The translations under genes were made by a program, and so were the position numbers. A DNA stretch of 5,151 nucleotides from Desulfocapsa sulfexigens. GTDB taxonomy: Bacteria; Desulfobacterota; Desulfobulbia; Desulfobulbales; Desulfocapsaceae. This document shows positions 1 through 5,126 of this stretch, piece after piece; position 1 is the first letter of the stretch, and each line of letters opens with the position of its first letter. The DNA lies in assembly GCA_020721165.1 (NCBI GenBank), contig DYNG01000091.1, positions 1-5,151 of the forward strand. The letters run 5' to 3'. The notes under the pieces are model-generated. The model searched no databases. It was not told the DNA's origin and was given only the letters and a program-made list of their open reading frames with translations.

Positions 1-193
1 CACATACAAAGATGTTAGAAGTCGCACGAGCAATTCGCTTTGCACTCAATATTTAAGAGTGGCGGCCAGAGAGGACATTGGGAGCAGACGAGGTGGGGAG
101 ACGGATTTATTAGGGATACTGCCTATATTTCGCCTGGAGGAAAATAAGGGACGAAAATGTGGGGACACCATACGCGTTTCGCCCTTTGCCTCG
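1..193. other. Intergenic left edge, no gene seen
   Basis: This stretch lies downstream of the leftward mobB-like gene and I can support no gene in it. One rightward frame is open across it, but the peptide is low in recognisable motifs and runs on as the antisense of mobB. There is no clear hairpin plus T-run terminator for the leftward operon. A short segment at about 156-172 (AATGTGGGGACACCATA) resembles, from memory, the GGGGACACCATA motif often seen beside REP-associated (Y1/IS200-like) transposase genes. No transposase is present, so at most this is a remnant or a chance match. Confidence 0.4.
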
Positions 194-709
194 TCACACG
201 CGTCCACTGAAGGTCAACCGCAATGTTATTTCAATAAAAGCGGACAGTTCCTTGATTTGATCCAGCCGAAAGCGGGCGCACCCGGGCGTGTCGGCGATCT
301 CCAGATCACTCACCAGGGCGATGACCCCGGAGACTTGATCCCGCAACAGAGGTTGATCTTCTTCCCGCCTGACTTCAATCTTGGCAACTCCTTCCGCGTT
401 CTTGAACCCCTCGCCAATGACAATATCGGCATCGGCGCAGTAACGAGTGGCCAGTTCCCGAAAGGGGGTGTTCCGGTTATCTGTGCGCAGGGTTATCTGG
501 TCAGGGGCCACGAGCATCACGGTGGCTGCGCCGGCCTGACGGTGCCGGGCCGTGTCGGTATGGGGCGGGTCAAAGACAATGCCGACCTCCTTGGTTGATT
601 TGATCACCGCCACCCGATAGCCCTGTCGGCTCAACTGTCTGACCACCTGGGAGACCAGGGTGGTCTTGCCGCTGTTGTGCCAGCCGATAATCGTAATCAT
701 GGCAGGCAT
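194..709 (-). CDS. mobB: MobB-like P-loop GTPase (molybdopterin-guanine dinucleotide biosynthesis protein B family)
   Basis: A 171-residue protein, close to the roughly 175 residues of E. coli MobB. MobB proteins are cytoplasmic GTP-binding partners of MobA, which attaches GMP to molybdenum-molybdopterin to form the bis-MGD cofactor. Seen here: a Walker A loop GWHNSGKTT at residues 9-17 just after the first beta strand, the family segment DTARHRQAGAA at 52-62, and the GEGFK...KIEVRR block at 99-115. Oddly, the His-rich stretch that follows the second strand in typical MobB (IKHTHH in E. coli) reads IKSTKE here, at 36-41. I chose the ATG at 709 because it lies two bases after the stop of the upstream gene (TGATCATG on the minus strand), suggesting translational coupling; ATG 700 is an alternative. 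Neither has a strong Shine-Dalgarno. The open frame upstream to 907 only overlaps the neighbouring gene. Family assignment is firm; a true role in MGD synthesis is less certain. Confidence 0.87.
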   Translation of the reverse strand: MPAMITIIGWHNSGKTTLVSQVVRQLSRQGYRVAVIKSTKEVGIVFDPPHTDTARHRQAGAATVMLVAPDQITLRTDNRNTPFRELATRYCADADIVIGEGFKNAEGVAKIEVRREEDQPLLRDQVSGVIALVSDLEIADTPGCARFRLDQIKELSAFIEITLRLTFSGRV

Positions 710-711
710 GA

Positions 712-2370
712 TCAGGGCCTGGGTTCGGAGGAATAACTCCGGCCCAGCATGGCCGCGCCCACGGCATTGCCAACCTCGCAATGTTCGGGGAAACTGACCG
801 TTGTTCCCAGCCGCTGGGCAATGGCGGGCAGGAAATAACGGGCCGCCGCGCCAATGCCGATGAGCGGAATTTTCAGGGAAAATTGCACGCCGAGCACTGG
901 ATGACACTCACGGCTGCTGATAAAGGAGGTCAGCGACTTGCCCCAGTAGCGGTGGATAATATAATCAATGATCAGATCTTCGATTTTCTTCTCAGTGTGG
1001 CGGACAATCTCCTGACAGAGGGCTTCCACCGTTACCCCTCTGATGCCAGCGAGAACCTTCGCCCCATTGATAGCCGCCCCTTTGTCCCCGATGGCAATCC
1101 GATCCAGGGCCAGCAAGGCATCAGTGGGGGTAAAACCCGCCTCGACAATCAGCTCGGCCCGAATCAGATTCTCCAGCCGTTTTTCCAGCGGCACTGATGA
1201 CAAACCCGTGCCCGCCGCAATGGCTGCCGGACTGGCTGGCCCGTTCTGACGAAGAAACGAAACAATCGGGTCATCCATTGCCGTAAGCTCCGCCGCCGCA
1301 TCCTCTTCCCTCACCAGCCCCAGACAGCGGCCCCGAGCGCCAGCCCCCAGCCATTGAGAGGCGGGCGGGATGGCGGTGGCCATGCACAGAGGCTGTACCC
1401 TGGTGGGCCCAATCCGCAACGACCCCTGTTCATCAAGGCCCACCCAACTGTCACCGCCAATACCGCTGGTAAACATATCCACCGCCTCCACCAGGGTCTG
1501 CCATTCCCCGATCTGGCAGCCATTGGCGGCCATCTGGGGCTGTCCTTTTTCAACAATGGCAATATCGGTGGTTGTGCCGCCCACATCAATGACCAGGGCA
1601 TCGCCGCTGGTCTGCAAGGCCCCGAAATGGGCAGTGCAGGCCGGGCCGCTGGCAACCGTCATCGCCGCTCGCTCCACCGCCTGATCAATGGTCACCGCTT
1701 TGGCATTCCCGCCGATAATCACCACCGGACACGACAGGCCTTGCCTGATCATGGCCACCTGCACCCCGGCAATATATTCCTGCATCAGAGGCATGAGTTT
1801 GGCGTGCAGGGCGGCGGTTGCGGCCCGTTCCCGCATTCCGGCCTGGTCACTGATACGGTGCGAACAGAAGACCGGCTTGGGGTCAATCATGGCGATGGCC
1901 TTTTCCGCCACCAGCTCATGGGTGGGATTCTCCACGGACATGGCCGAACAGACCGCATAGGCATCCACCTCCGGGGCCAGGTCAAGCACCTTATCCACCA
2001 GATTCTCCAGATCCAGCGGTTCTTCTTCGGCGCCGGTAATGGTGTGCCCGCCCTTGATAAAGACCACGGCCACCACCGGCAGCCGGAAATGCTTGACAAA
2101 ACCGATCACAAACAGGCCGACCCGAGCCCCTTTCTTCTCGACCACGGCATTGGTGGCCAGGGTGGTGGAAACGGCCAGTTGCCCAATGTCAGCGGGCGTC
2201 ACCCCGGATTCCCGCAACAGGGTCGCCAGGACCTTGCCGGTGCCGGTGGCCAGATGATAATGGGTGGTCGGTTCTTTGACCGTGGCAATAACCGCGCCGC
2301 TGGCCGCTTCAATGAGGGCGGCATCGGTATAGGTGCCGCCGGTATCAATGCCGATAATATATTTTTTCAT
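712..2370 (-). CDS. Hydantoinase/oxoprolinase (HyuA-like) family protein, short form
   Basis: A 552-residue member of the HyuA/oxoprolinase group, whose members hydrolyse cyclic amides such as hydantoins or 5-oxoproline using ATP on an actin-like (ASKHA) fold. Seen: the N-terminal phosphate motif GIDTGGTYTDA at residues 7-17, SGPACTAHFGA at 241-251, the second phosphate motif VIDVGGTTTDIAIV at 260-273, and a C-terminal glycine-rich block (LIGIGAAARYFLP at 503-515, then FPEHCEVGNAVGAAMLG at 527-543). Residues about 366-412 look like a small helix-turn-helix or winged-helix module ending in GFTPTDALLAL, set inside the enzyme. Full HyuA proteins are usually near 680 residues, so this is the short type, and no HyuB partner is visible. 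I took ATG 2370 because MKKYIIGIDTGG is the natural family N-terminus and because ATG 2451 would sit against the predicted promoter; there is no clear ribosome binding site. It probably forms an operon with the mobB-like gene. The substrate cannot be told from sequence. Confidence 0.83.
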   Translation of the reverse strand: MKKYIIGIDTGGTYTDAALIEAASGAVIATVKEPTTHYHLATGTGKVLATLLRESGVTPADIGQLAVSTTLATNAVVEKKGARVGLFVIGFVKHFRLPVVAVVFIKGGHTITGAEEEPLDLENLVDKVLDLAPEVDAYAVCSAMSVENPTHELVAEKAIAMIDPKPVFCSHRISDQAGMRERAATAALHAKLMPLMQEYIAGVQVAMIRQGLSCPVVIIGGNAKAVTIDQAVERAAMTVASGPACTAHFGALQTSGDALVIDVGGTTTDIAIVEKGQPQMAANGCQIGEWQTLVEAVDMFTSGIGGDSWVGLDEQGSLRIGPTRVQPLCMATAIPPASQWLGAGARGRCLGLVREEDAAAELTAMDDPIVSFLRQNGPASPAAIAAGTGLSSVPLEKRLENLIRAELIVEAGFTPTDALLALDRIAIGDKGAAINGAKVLAGIRGVTVEALCQEIVRHTEKKIEDLIIDYIIHRYWGKSLTSFISSRECHPVLGVQFSLKIPLIGIGAAARYFLPAIAQRLGTTVSFPEHCEVGNAVGAAMLGRSYSSEPRP

Positions 2371-2393
2371 GGGATCATCTGCAGTTGGAGGAA

Positions 2394-2537
2394 ATGGCGA
2401 AAAATCGCCAGTCAATAATGGCAAACTCTGCACAAACAGGGTATAAAACATCCTTTATAAACTATACCTTGACGATGAGCAATCACCGCCCTGCACTCTT
2501 TTTCAGTTTTTTCACTCTCACAGCCTCATTTTCATGA
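2394..2537 (+). CDS. Possible small leader ORF overlapping the cmoA start by ATGA
   Basis: A 47-codon open frame begins at ATG 2394, preceded by GGAGG at 2387-2391, and ends at TGA 2535-2537. It overlaps the cmoA ATG in the ATGA arrangement typical of translationally coupled genes; cmoA itself has no visible Shine-Dalgarno. An in-frame ATG at 2475 would give a 20-residue version ending in a hydrophobic, Phe-rich tail (LFFSFFTLTASFS). Against it: the GGAGG is only two bases from ATG 2394, too close for good initiation, the predicted rightward promoter starts downstream of it, and the peptide resembles translated spacer. A weak candidate. Confidence 0.15.
   Translation: MAKNRQSIMANSAQTGYKTSFINYTLTMSNHRPALFFSFFTLTASFS
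2395..2410. promoter_or_regulatory. Perfect hairpin TGGCGA-AAAA-TCGCCA in the leader of the HyuA-like gene
   Basis: A perfect 6-bp inverted repeat with a 4-base loop (TGGCGA, AAAA, TCGCCA) lies 24-40 bases upstream of the HyuA-like start codon. If the leftward promoter below is right, it falls in the 5' untranslated leader. No T-run follows it, so it is not a typical terminator. It could be an operator half-site pair, an RNA hairpin affecting translation, or chance. Confidence 0.35.
2418..2447 (+). promoter_or_regulatory. Candidate promoter for cmoAB
   Basis: A -10-like TATAAA at 2442-2447 lies 18 bases after a weak -35-like ATGGCA at 2418-2423, predicting a start near 2454 and a leader of about 80 bases before cmoA. 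The -10 is good and the -35 matches 4 of 6. It lies within an inverted repeat, TATAAA-ACATCC-TTTATA (2442-2459), whose other arm is the -10 of the leftward promoter. Confidence 0.35.
2454..2482 (-). promoter_or_regulatory. Candidate promoter for the HyuA-like/mobB operon
   Basis: On the minus strand, TTGCTC (2482-2477) and TATAAA (2459-2454) are separated by exactly 17 bases. The -10 matches 5 of 6, the -35 only the TTG. The predicted start near 2447 gives a leader of roughly 75 bases and argues against translation from ATG 2451. The footprint overlaps that of the rightward candidate, so the two may compete for RNA polymerase. Confidence 0.35.
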
Positions 2538-3301
2538 CCTCTTCCGCCCCAGACAGTAAAGACACCCTGTTCGCCATTCACCAGGTTGAGGAAGACTTTG
2601 TCTTCTCGGAACGGGTGGTTGAAGTCTTTGATGATATGCTGGATCGCTCCGTCCCTTTTTACCAGGAAGCCATCAAGGGGGTTGCCCAGCTTTTGACCGC
2701 CTTTGCCCAGCCCGATGATGTCATTGTTGATCTGGGCTGCGCCACCGGCAGTACCCTGTTGCAACTCGTTCGCCTGCTGCCCGACCAGAATCTGCGTTTC
2801 CTTGGGGTTGACAACTCCCCGGCCATGCTCCACAAGGCCCGCCTGAAGACAGAATCGTTCTCGAAACAGGACCGCATCTCCTTTCTCGCCCAGGATATCA
2901 CCGAACTGGAGCTTGACCCCGTCACTCACTCCCCGGTCGGGGCCTTTGTGCTCAATTATACCCTGCAATTCATCCGGCCCCTGCGGCGACCGGCCTTTAT
3001 TCAGAAGCTGTTCAGGCAATTGCGGCCTGGCGGCATCCTTATCCTCAGTGAAAAGAAAATTTCCCATGACCCGTTGCTGAACCGGAAATTCATTGACATC
3101 TATCACCAGTTCAAACGGGATCGGGGCTATTCTGAACTGGAAATCGCCAAAAAGAGAGAGGCCCTGGAAAACATCCTCATCCCCTTTTCCATCGAAGAAA
3201 ATCGAGAGTTGCTGATGAGCGCCGGGTTCAGCAGCGTCGAACCATTCTTTCAGTGGTTCAATTTCATCTCGTTTGTGGCCATTAAACCGGAGAATCGCTA
3301 A
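2534..3301 (+). CDS. cmoA: Carboxy-S-adenosyl-L-methionine synthase CmoA
   Basis: A 255-residue class I SAM-dependent methyltransferase-fold protein, close to the 247 residues of E. coli CmoA. It converts SAM plus prephenate into carboxy-SAM, the donor CmoB uses to build 5-carboxymethoxy (cmo5) uridine at the tRNA wobble position. Seen in order: KDTLF (9-13) and FSERVVEVFDDM (24-35), matching the E. coli N-terminus; the SAM loop VDLGCATGST (65-74); VDNSPAM (92-98); LNYTLQF (140-146); LRPGGILILSEK (163-174); FKRDRGYSELEIAKKR (193-208); and the C-terminal FQWFNFISFVAIK. Arg208 lines up by eye with E. coli Arg199, which binds the carboxyl of carboxy-SAM. The ATG at 2534 fits the family N-terminus, though no Shine-Dalgarno precedes it, so initiation may be weak or coupled to a leader ORF. 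It is followed directly by cmoB, its pathway partner. Identification is confident. Confidence 0.96.
   Translation: MTSSAPDSKDTLFAIHQVEEDFVFSERVVEVFDDMLDRSVPFYQEAIKGVAQLLTAFAQPDDVIVDLGCATGSTLLQLVRLLPDQNLRFLGVDNSPAMLHKARLKTESFSKQDRISFLAQDITELELDPVTHSPVGAFVLNYTLQFIRPLRRPAFIQKLFRQLRPGGILILSEKKISHDPLLNRKFIDIYHQFKRDRGYSELEIAKKREALENILIPFSIEENRELLMSAGFSSVEPFFQWFNFISFVAIKPENR
3289..3293 (+). promoter_or_regulatory. Shine-Dalgarno GGAGA that fixes the cmoB start
   Basis: GGAGA lies inside the last codons of cmoA, 8 bases before TTG 3302, an ideal spacing. For the other in-frame candidate, GTG 3311, the gap would be 17 bases. The nearby ATG at 3306 is in another frame. This is the main reason to place the cmoB start at the TTG. 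Confidence 0.6.
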
Positions 3302-4321
3302 TTGAATGTCGTGCCCGCCACCCTCAATTATCTCCACCACCTGCCCACCAGCGCCCGTCGGCAGGAGATTGGCGCCATTCATCAGCAGCGGCAGCAATGG
3401 ATCAATCAAAACAAAAAGGGCTTTCTTCGTTACCGGATGCCATACGAAACCCTGGCTTCTTTTGTGGCCAGAAGCGTTGATTGTCATGGGGCGAGCATCA
3501 AAATTGGCAATGCGGATGAGGTGAATCCCGAAGAGCGGGCCACGATTTACACCGCCCTGCGCTCCTTCATGCCCTGGCGGAAAGGGCCGTTTTCCGTTTT
3601 TGGCATTGACATTGATGCCGAATGGCGAAGTGACCGGAAATGGCAGCGGCTCCTGCCCCTGCTCCCCGACCTCCAGGATAAGATTGTCGCCGATATTGGT
3701 TGCAATAACGGCTACTACCTGTTCCGCATGGCTCCTTATCGTCCGCGCCTGGCGCTGGGTCTGGAACCCTCCATGCAGCACTATTACTGTTTCAAGGCCC
3801 TGAATGCCATGGCCCGGCAAGAAGCGCTGCACGCAGACCTGCTCGGCGTTGAGCATTTGTCGCTCTTTCCCGAGTGCTTCGATGTCCTTTTCCTTATGGG
3901 GATTATCTACCACCATCCCTCCCCCATCACCATCCTGCGCGATATCCATAACGCCCTCCTCCCAGGGGGCGCCGTGCTCATTGAGTCTCAGGCCATTCCC
4001 GGAGAGGAGCCCCTCGCCCTTTTCCCGGATGGCACCTATGCCAAGGCCCCGGGAATCTACTTTATCCCCACCGGCCTGTGCCTGCGATTATGGATGGAAA
4101 AGGCCGGTTTTGAACAGGTGGAACTTTTCTGCCAGCACCCCATGAGCGGTGAAGAACAGCGAGCCACCGACTGGATGCGTTTTGAGTCGTACCGCGACTT
4201 TCTGGACCCCCGTGATTCCAGCCGCACCATTGAAGGCTACCCCGCTCCGCTGCGGGTCTTTCTGCGGGGCCGGAAAAAGGCAGCGCCCATGCCGCAAAGA
4301 AAAGGCGAGACTTGCCTTTAA
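3302..4321 (+). CDS. cmoB: tRNA U34 carboxymethyltransferase CmoB
   Basis: A 339-residue enzyme (E. coli CmoB has 323) that moves the carboxymethyl group of carboxy-SAM onto 5-hydroxyuridine-34 of tRNA to form cmo5U. Seen: MPWRKGPFSVFGIDIDAEWR (90-109), the SAM-fold loop VADIGCNNGYY (129-139), LMGIIYHHPSP (198-208), the PGG turn (221-223), IYFIPT (252-257), EEQRATDWM (284-292), DFLDPRDSSRTIEGYPAP (299-316). Residues that bind carboxy-SAM in E. coli (Lys91, Trp105, Lys110, Gly130, Tyr200, Arg315) all appear here at a constant offset of three: Lys94, Trp108, Lys113, Gly133, Tyr203, Arg318. The start is TTG 3302, immediately after and in frame with the cmoA TAA; no in-frame ATG occurs until residue 46, which would remove family sequence. 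A basic tail of about 13 residues extends past the E. coli end. The sequence supports a catalytically competent enzyme. Confidence 0.95.
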   Translation: MNVVPATLNYLHHLPTSARRQEIGAIHQQRQQWINQNKKGFLRYRMPYETLASFVARSVDCHGASIKIGNADEVNPEERATIYTALRSFMPWRKGPFSVFGIDIDAEWRSDRKWQRLLPLLPDLQDKIVADIGCNNGYYLFRMAPYRPRLALGLEPSMQHYYCFKALNAMARQEALHADLLGVEHLSLFPECFDVLFLMGIIYHHPSPITILRDIHNALLPGGAVLIESQAIPGEEPLALFPDGTYAKAPGIYFIPTGLCLRLWMEKAGFEQVELFCQHPMSGEEQRATDWMRFESYRDFLDPRDSSRTIEGYPAPLRVFLRGRKKAAPMPQRKGETCL

Positions 4322-4339
4322 GAACAGGTATGGTATAGA
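4312..4339 (+). promoter_or_regulatory. Candidate extended -10 promoter for the SLOG-like gene
   Basis: TTGCCT at 4312-4317 (4 of 6 to the -35 consensus) and TATAGA at 4334-4339 are 16 bases apart. The -10 is preceded by TGG, giving the extended TGnTATA form. It overlaps the end of cmoB and would start transcription near 4346, about 45 bases before the next gene. This suggests the third gene can be expressed separately from cmoAB. Confidence 0.4.
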
Positions 4340-4376
4340 ATGGATTTTGGTCAATTTTTTATGGAAATCATTTAAC

Positions 4377-4382
4377 AAGGAG
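4377..4382 (+). promoter_or_regulatory. Strong Shine-Dalgarno AAGGAG for the SLOG-like gene
   Basis: AAGGAG is 7 bases before ATG 4390, near-ideal in both match and spacing. It is the best ribosome binding site in the window and fixes the start of the gene that follows. Confidence 0.8.
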
Positions 4383-4389
4383 CACCGAG

Positions 4390-4941
4390 ATGGATCAGAA
4401 ATCCTGCACCCTTTGCAGTGGCGGCCTGAAAGGGGCCGAGGCAACCTTTGGCGAAACAGCGGAACAGTGGGGGGTTAAGGAGGTGATTTACACCTTTGAG
4501 GGACATAAACTGCACCGCCAGAAAAATGCCGTTTATCTCAGTCAGCAGGAGTTGGAACGGGGAGACATCAGCATGGAGCTGGCCTCACGAATGCTCAATC
4601 GCACCTATTACGAAACCACCAAGATCAGAAAGGTGCTGCAAACCATCTTTCACATGGTCAACAACGGCCATCAGATCTTTGTGATCGGCACCATTCTCGA
4701 AGACAACTCGGTCAAAGGCGGCACCGGCTGGGCCGTGGAACTGGCCAAGCTCTTCAACCGTCCCCTGCATGTCTTTGATCAGCCCCTGAAACAGTGGTTC
4801 TCGTGGCAGGATAATCAGTGGCAGGCCGACACCCCGATTATCGAATACGACACCTTTGTCGGCTCCGGCACCCGCTATCTGAACGATGCCGGTCGTGAGG
4901 CCATTATTCAGCTGTTTGAAGACTCCTTTGGCAAAAAATAA
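4390..4941 (+). CDS. SLOG/LOG-like Rossmann-fold protein of unknown function
   Basis: A 183-residue soluble protein with no signal peptide or membrane segment. It has the outline of the SLOG superfamily (LOG, DprA and YpsA relatives), Rossmann-like domains that bind nucleotides or nucleotide-derived ligands. Seen: an early CSGGLKGAE turn (9-17) followed by FGETAEQWGV (20-29), TFEGHKLHR (35-43), a central helical part with RMLNRTYYETTKIRKVLQT (67-85), a strand IFVIGTIL (96-103), the glycine-rich GGTGWAVELAK (110-120) that recalls the GGxGTxxE phosphate-binding motif of LOG proteins, VFDQ (128-131), a Trp-rich turn (WFSWQDNQW, 136-144) and FVGSGTR (156-162). An N-terminal CxxC (Cys6, Cys9) adjoins the first glycine turn. 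It has its own ribosome binding site and probably its own promoter, 68 bases after cmoB. The fold is a reasonable family-level call; enzyme activity, ligand and any link to tRNA modification are unknown. Confidence 0.72.
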   Translation: MDQKSCTLCSGGLKGAEATFGETAEQWGVKEVIYTFEGHKLHRQKNAVYLSQQELERGDISMELASRMLNRTYYETTKIRKVLQTIFHMVNNGHQIFVIGTILEDNSVKGGTGWAVELAKLFNRPLHVFDQPLKQWFSWQDNQWQADTPIIEYDTFVGSGTRYLNDAGREAIIQLFEDSFGKK

Positions 4942-4970
4942 CCGCCTATCTCTGATAGCGTCGTAAATAG

Positions 4971-5051
4971 TCGTCATGCCCGCGAAAGCGGGTGTCCAGA
5001 ATCATGTATCATGCTTAAAATACTGGATTCCCGCCTACGCGGGAATGACGA
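4971..5051. repeat. Palindromic intergenic repeat (GTCATxCCCGCG type), MITE/REP-like
   Basis: Two 29-base arms (4971-4999 and 5023-5051) form an imperfect inverted repeat with about five mismatches around a 23-base AT-rich centre. Each arm also contains its own small hairpin: CCCGC-GAAA-GCGGG at 4979-4992 and CCCGC-CTAC-GCGGG at 5030-5043. The right arm reads CTGGATTCCCGCCTACGCGG onwards to ATGACG, a form that recurs between genes in many bacterial genomes. No flanking target duplication is evident. It carries no coding capacity and may also help stop or stabilise the transcript of the gene upstream. Confidence 0.8.
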
Positions 5052-5066
5052 AACGGGTGAGTTTTT

Positions 5067-5110
5067 GACTTTTTGTGAGGCCGCCATCTCTGATGATCTC
5101 GCAAAAAGTC
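5067..5110. repeat. Second intergenic inverted repeat (GACTTTTTGTGAG / CTCGCAAAAAGTC)
   Basis: Arms at 5067-5079 and 5098-5110 pair over 13 positions with one mismatch (a G-U pair in RNA) around an 18-base loop. It follows the first palindromic repeat after 15 bases. No gene is visible here, and its right arm is shared with the terminator-like hairpin at 5103-5126. Confidence 0.6.
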
Positions 5111-5126
5111 CCAAAACGGGCTTTTT
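5103..5126. terminator. Terminator-like hairpin AAAAAGTCCC-AAAAC-GGGCTTTTT
   Basis: AAAAAG plus CCC pairs with GGG plus CTTTTT around AAAAC, with a single bulged T at 5109. The A-run on one side and T-run on the other give it the shape of a bidirectional intrinsic terminator, but the GC core is short (four pairs) and interrupted. It lies about 160 bases after the SLOG-like gene and could serve that transcript or a leftward gene entering from beyond the window. Confidence 0.4.

Noticed and set aside
59..598. Rightward open frame (179 codons) over the left edge and mobB
   Set aside because: Most of it is the antisense of mobB. No motif is recognisable and no ribosome binding site precedes it.
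710..907. N-terminal extension of the MobB frame up to ATG 907
   Set aside because: The extra 66 residues overlap the HyuA-like gene in another frame and resemble nothing in MobB. The natural family start is at 709 or 700.
1354..2418. Rightward open frame (354 codons) inside the HyuA-like gene
   Set aside because: Its product is a His- and Gly-rich shadow translation with no domain, opposite a gene with clear ASKHA motifs.
2371..2451. N-terminal extension of the HyuA-like protein to ATG 2451
   Set aside because: The added 27 residues (FYTLFVQSLPLL...) look a little like a signal peptide, but the family is cytoplasmic, MKKYIIGIDTGG is the usual N-terminus, and ATG 2451 falls against the predicted promoter.
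2483..3949. Long leftward open frame (488 codons) antisense to cmoA and cmoB
   Set aside because: Both strands are open here because of codon bias. The rightward products match CmoA and CmoB along their length, while the leftward peptide shows no family motif and spans two genes.
4301..4319. AAAGGC-GAGACTT-GCCTTT inverted repeat at the end of cmoB as a terminator
   Set aside because: The stem is only 6 bp, it overlaps the coding end, and no T-run follows (AAGAACAGG). A weak hairpin at best.
4946..4958. CTATC-TCT-GATAG hairpin just after the SLOG-like gene as a terminator
   Set aside because: Five-base AT-rich stem with no T-tract; too weak to support.
4971..5126. Repeats at the right end as a CRISPR array
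   Set aside because: There are only inverted, not evenly spaced direct, repeats, with no spacer structure and no cas gene.
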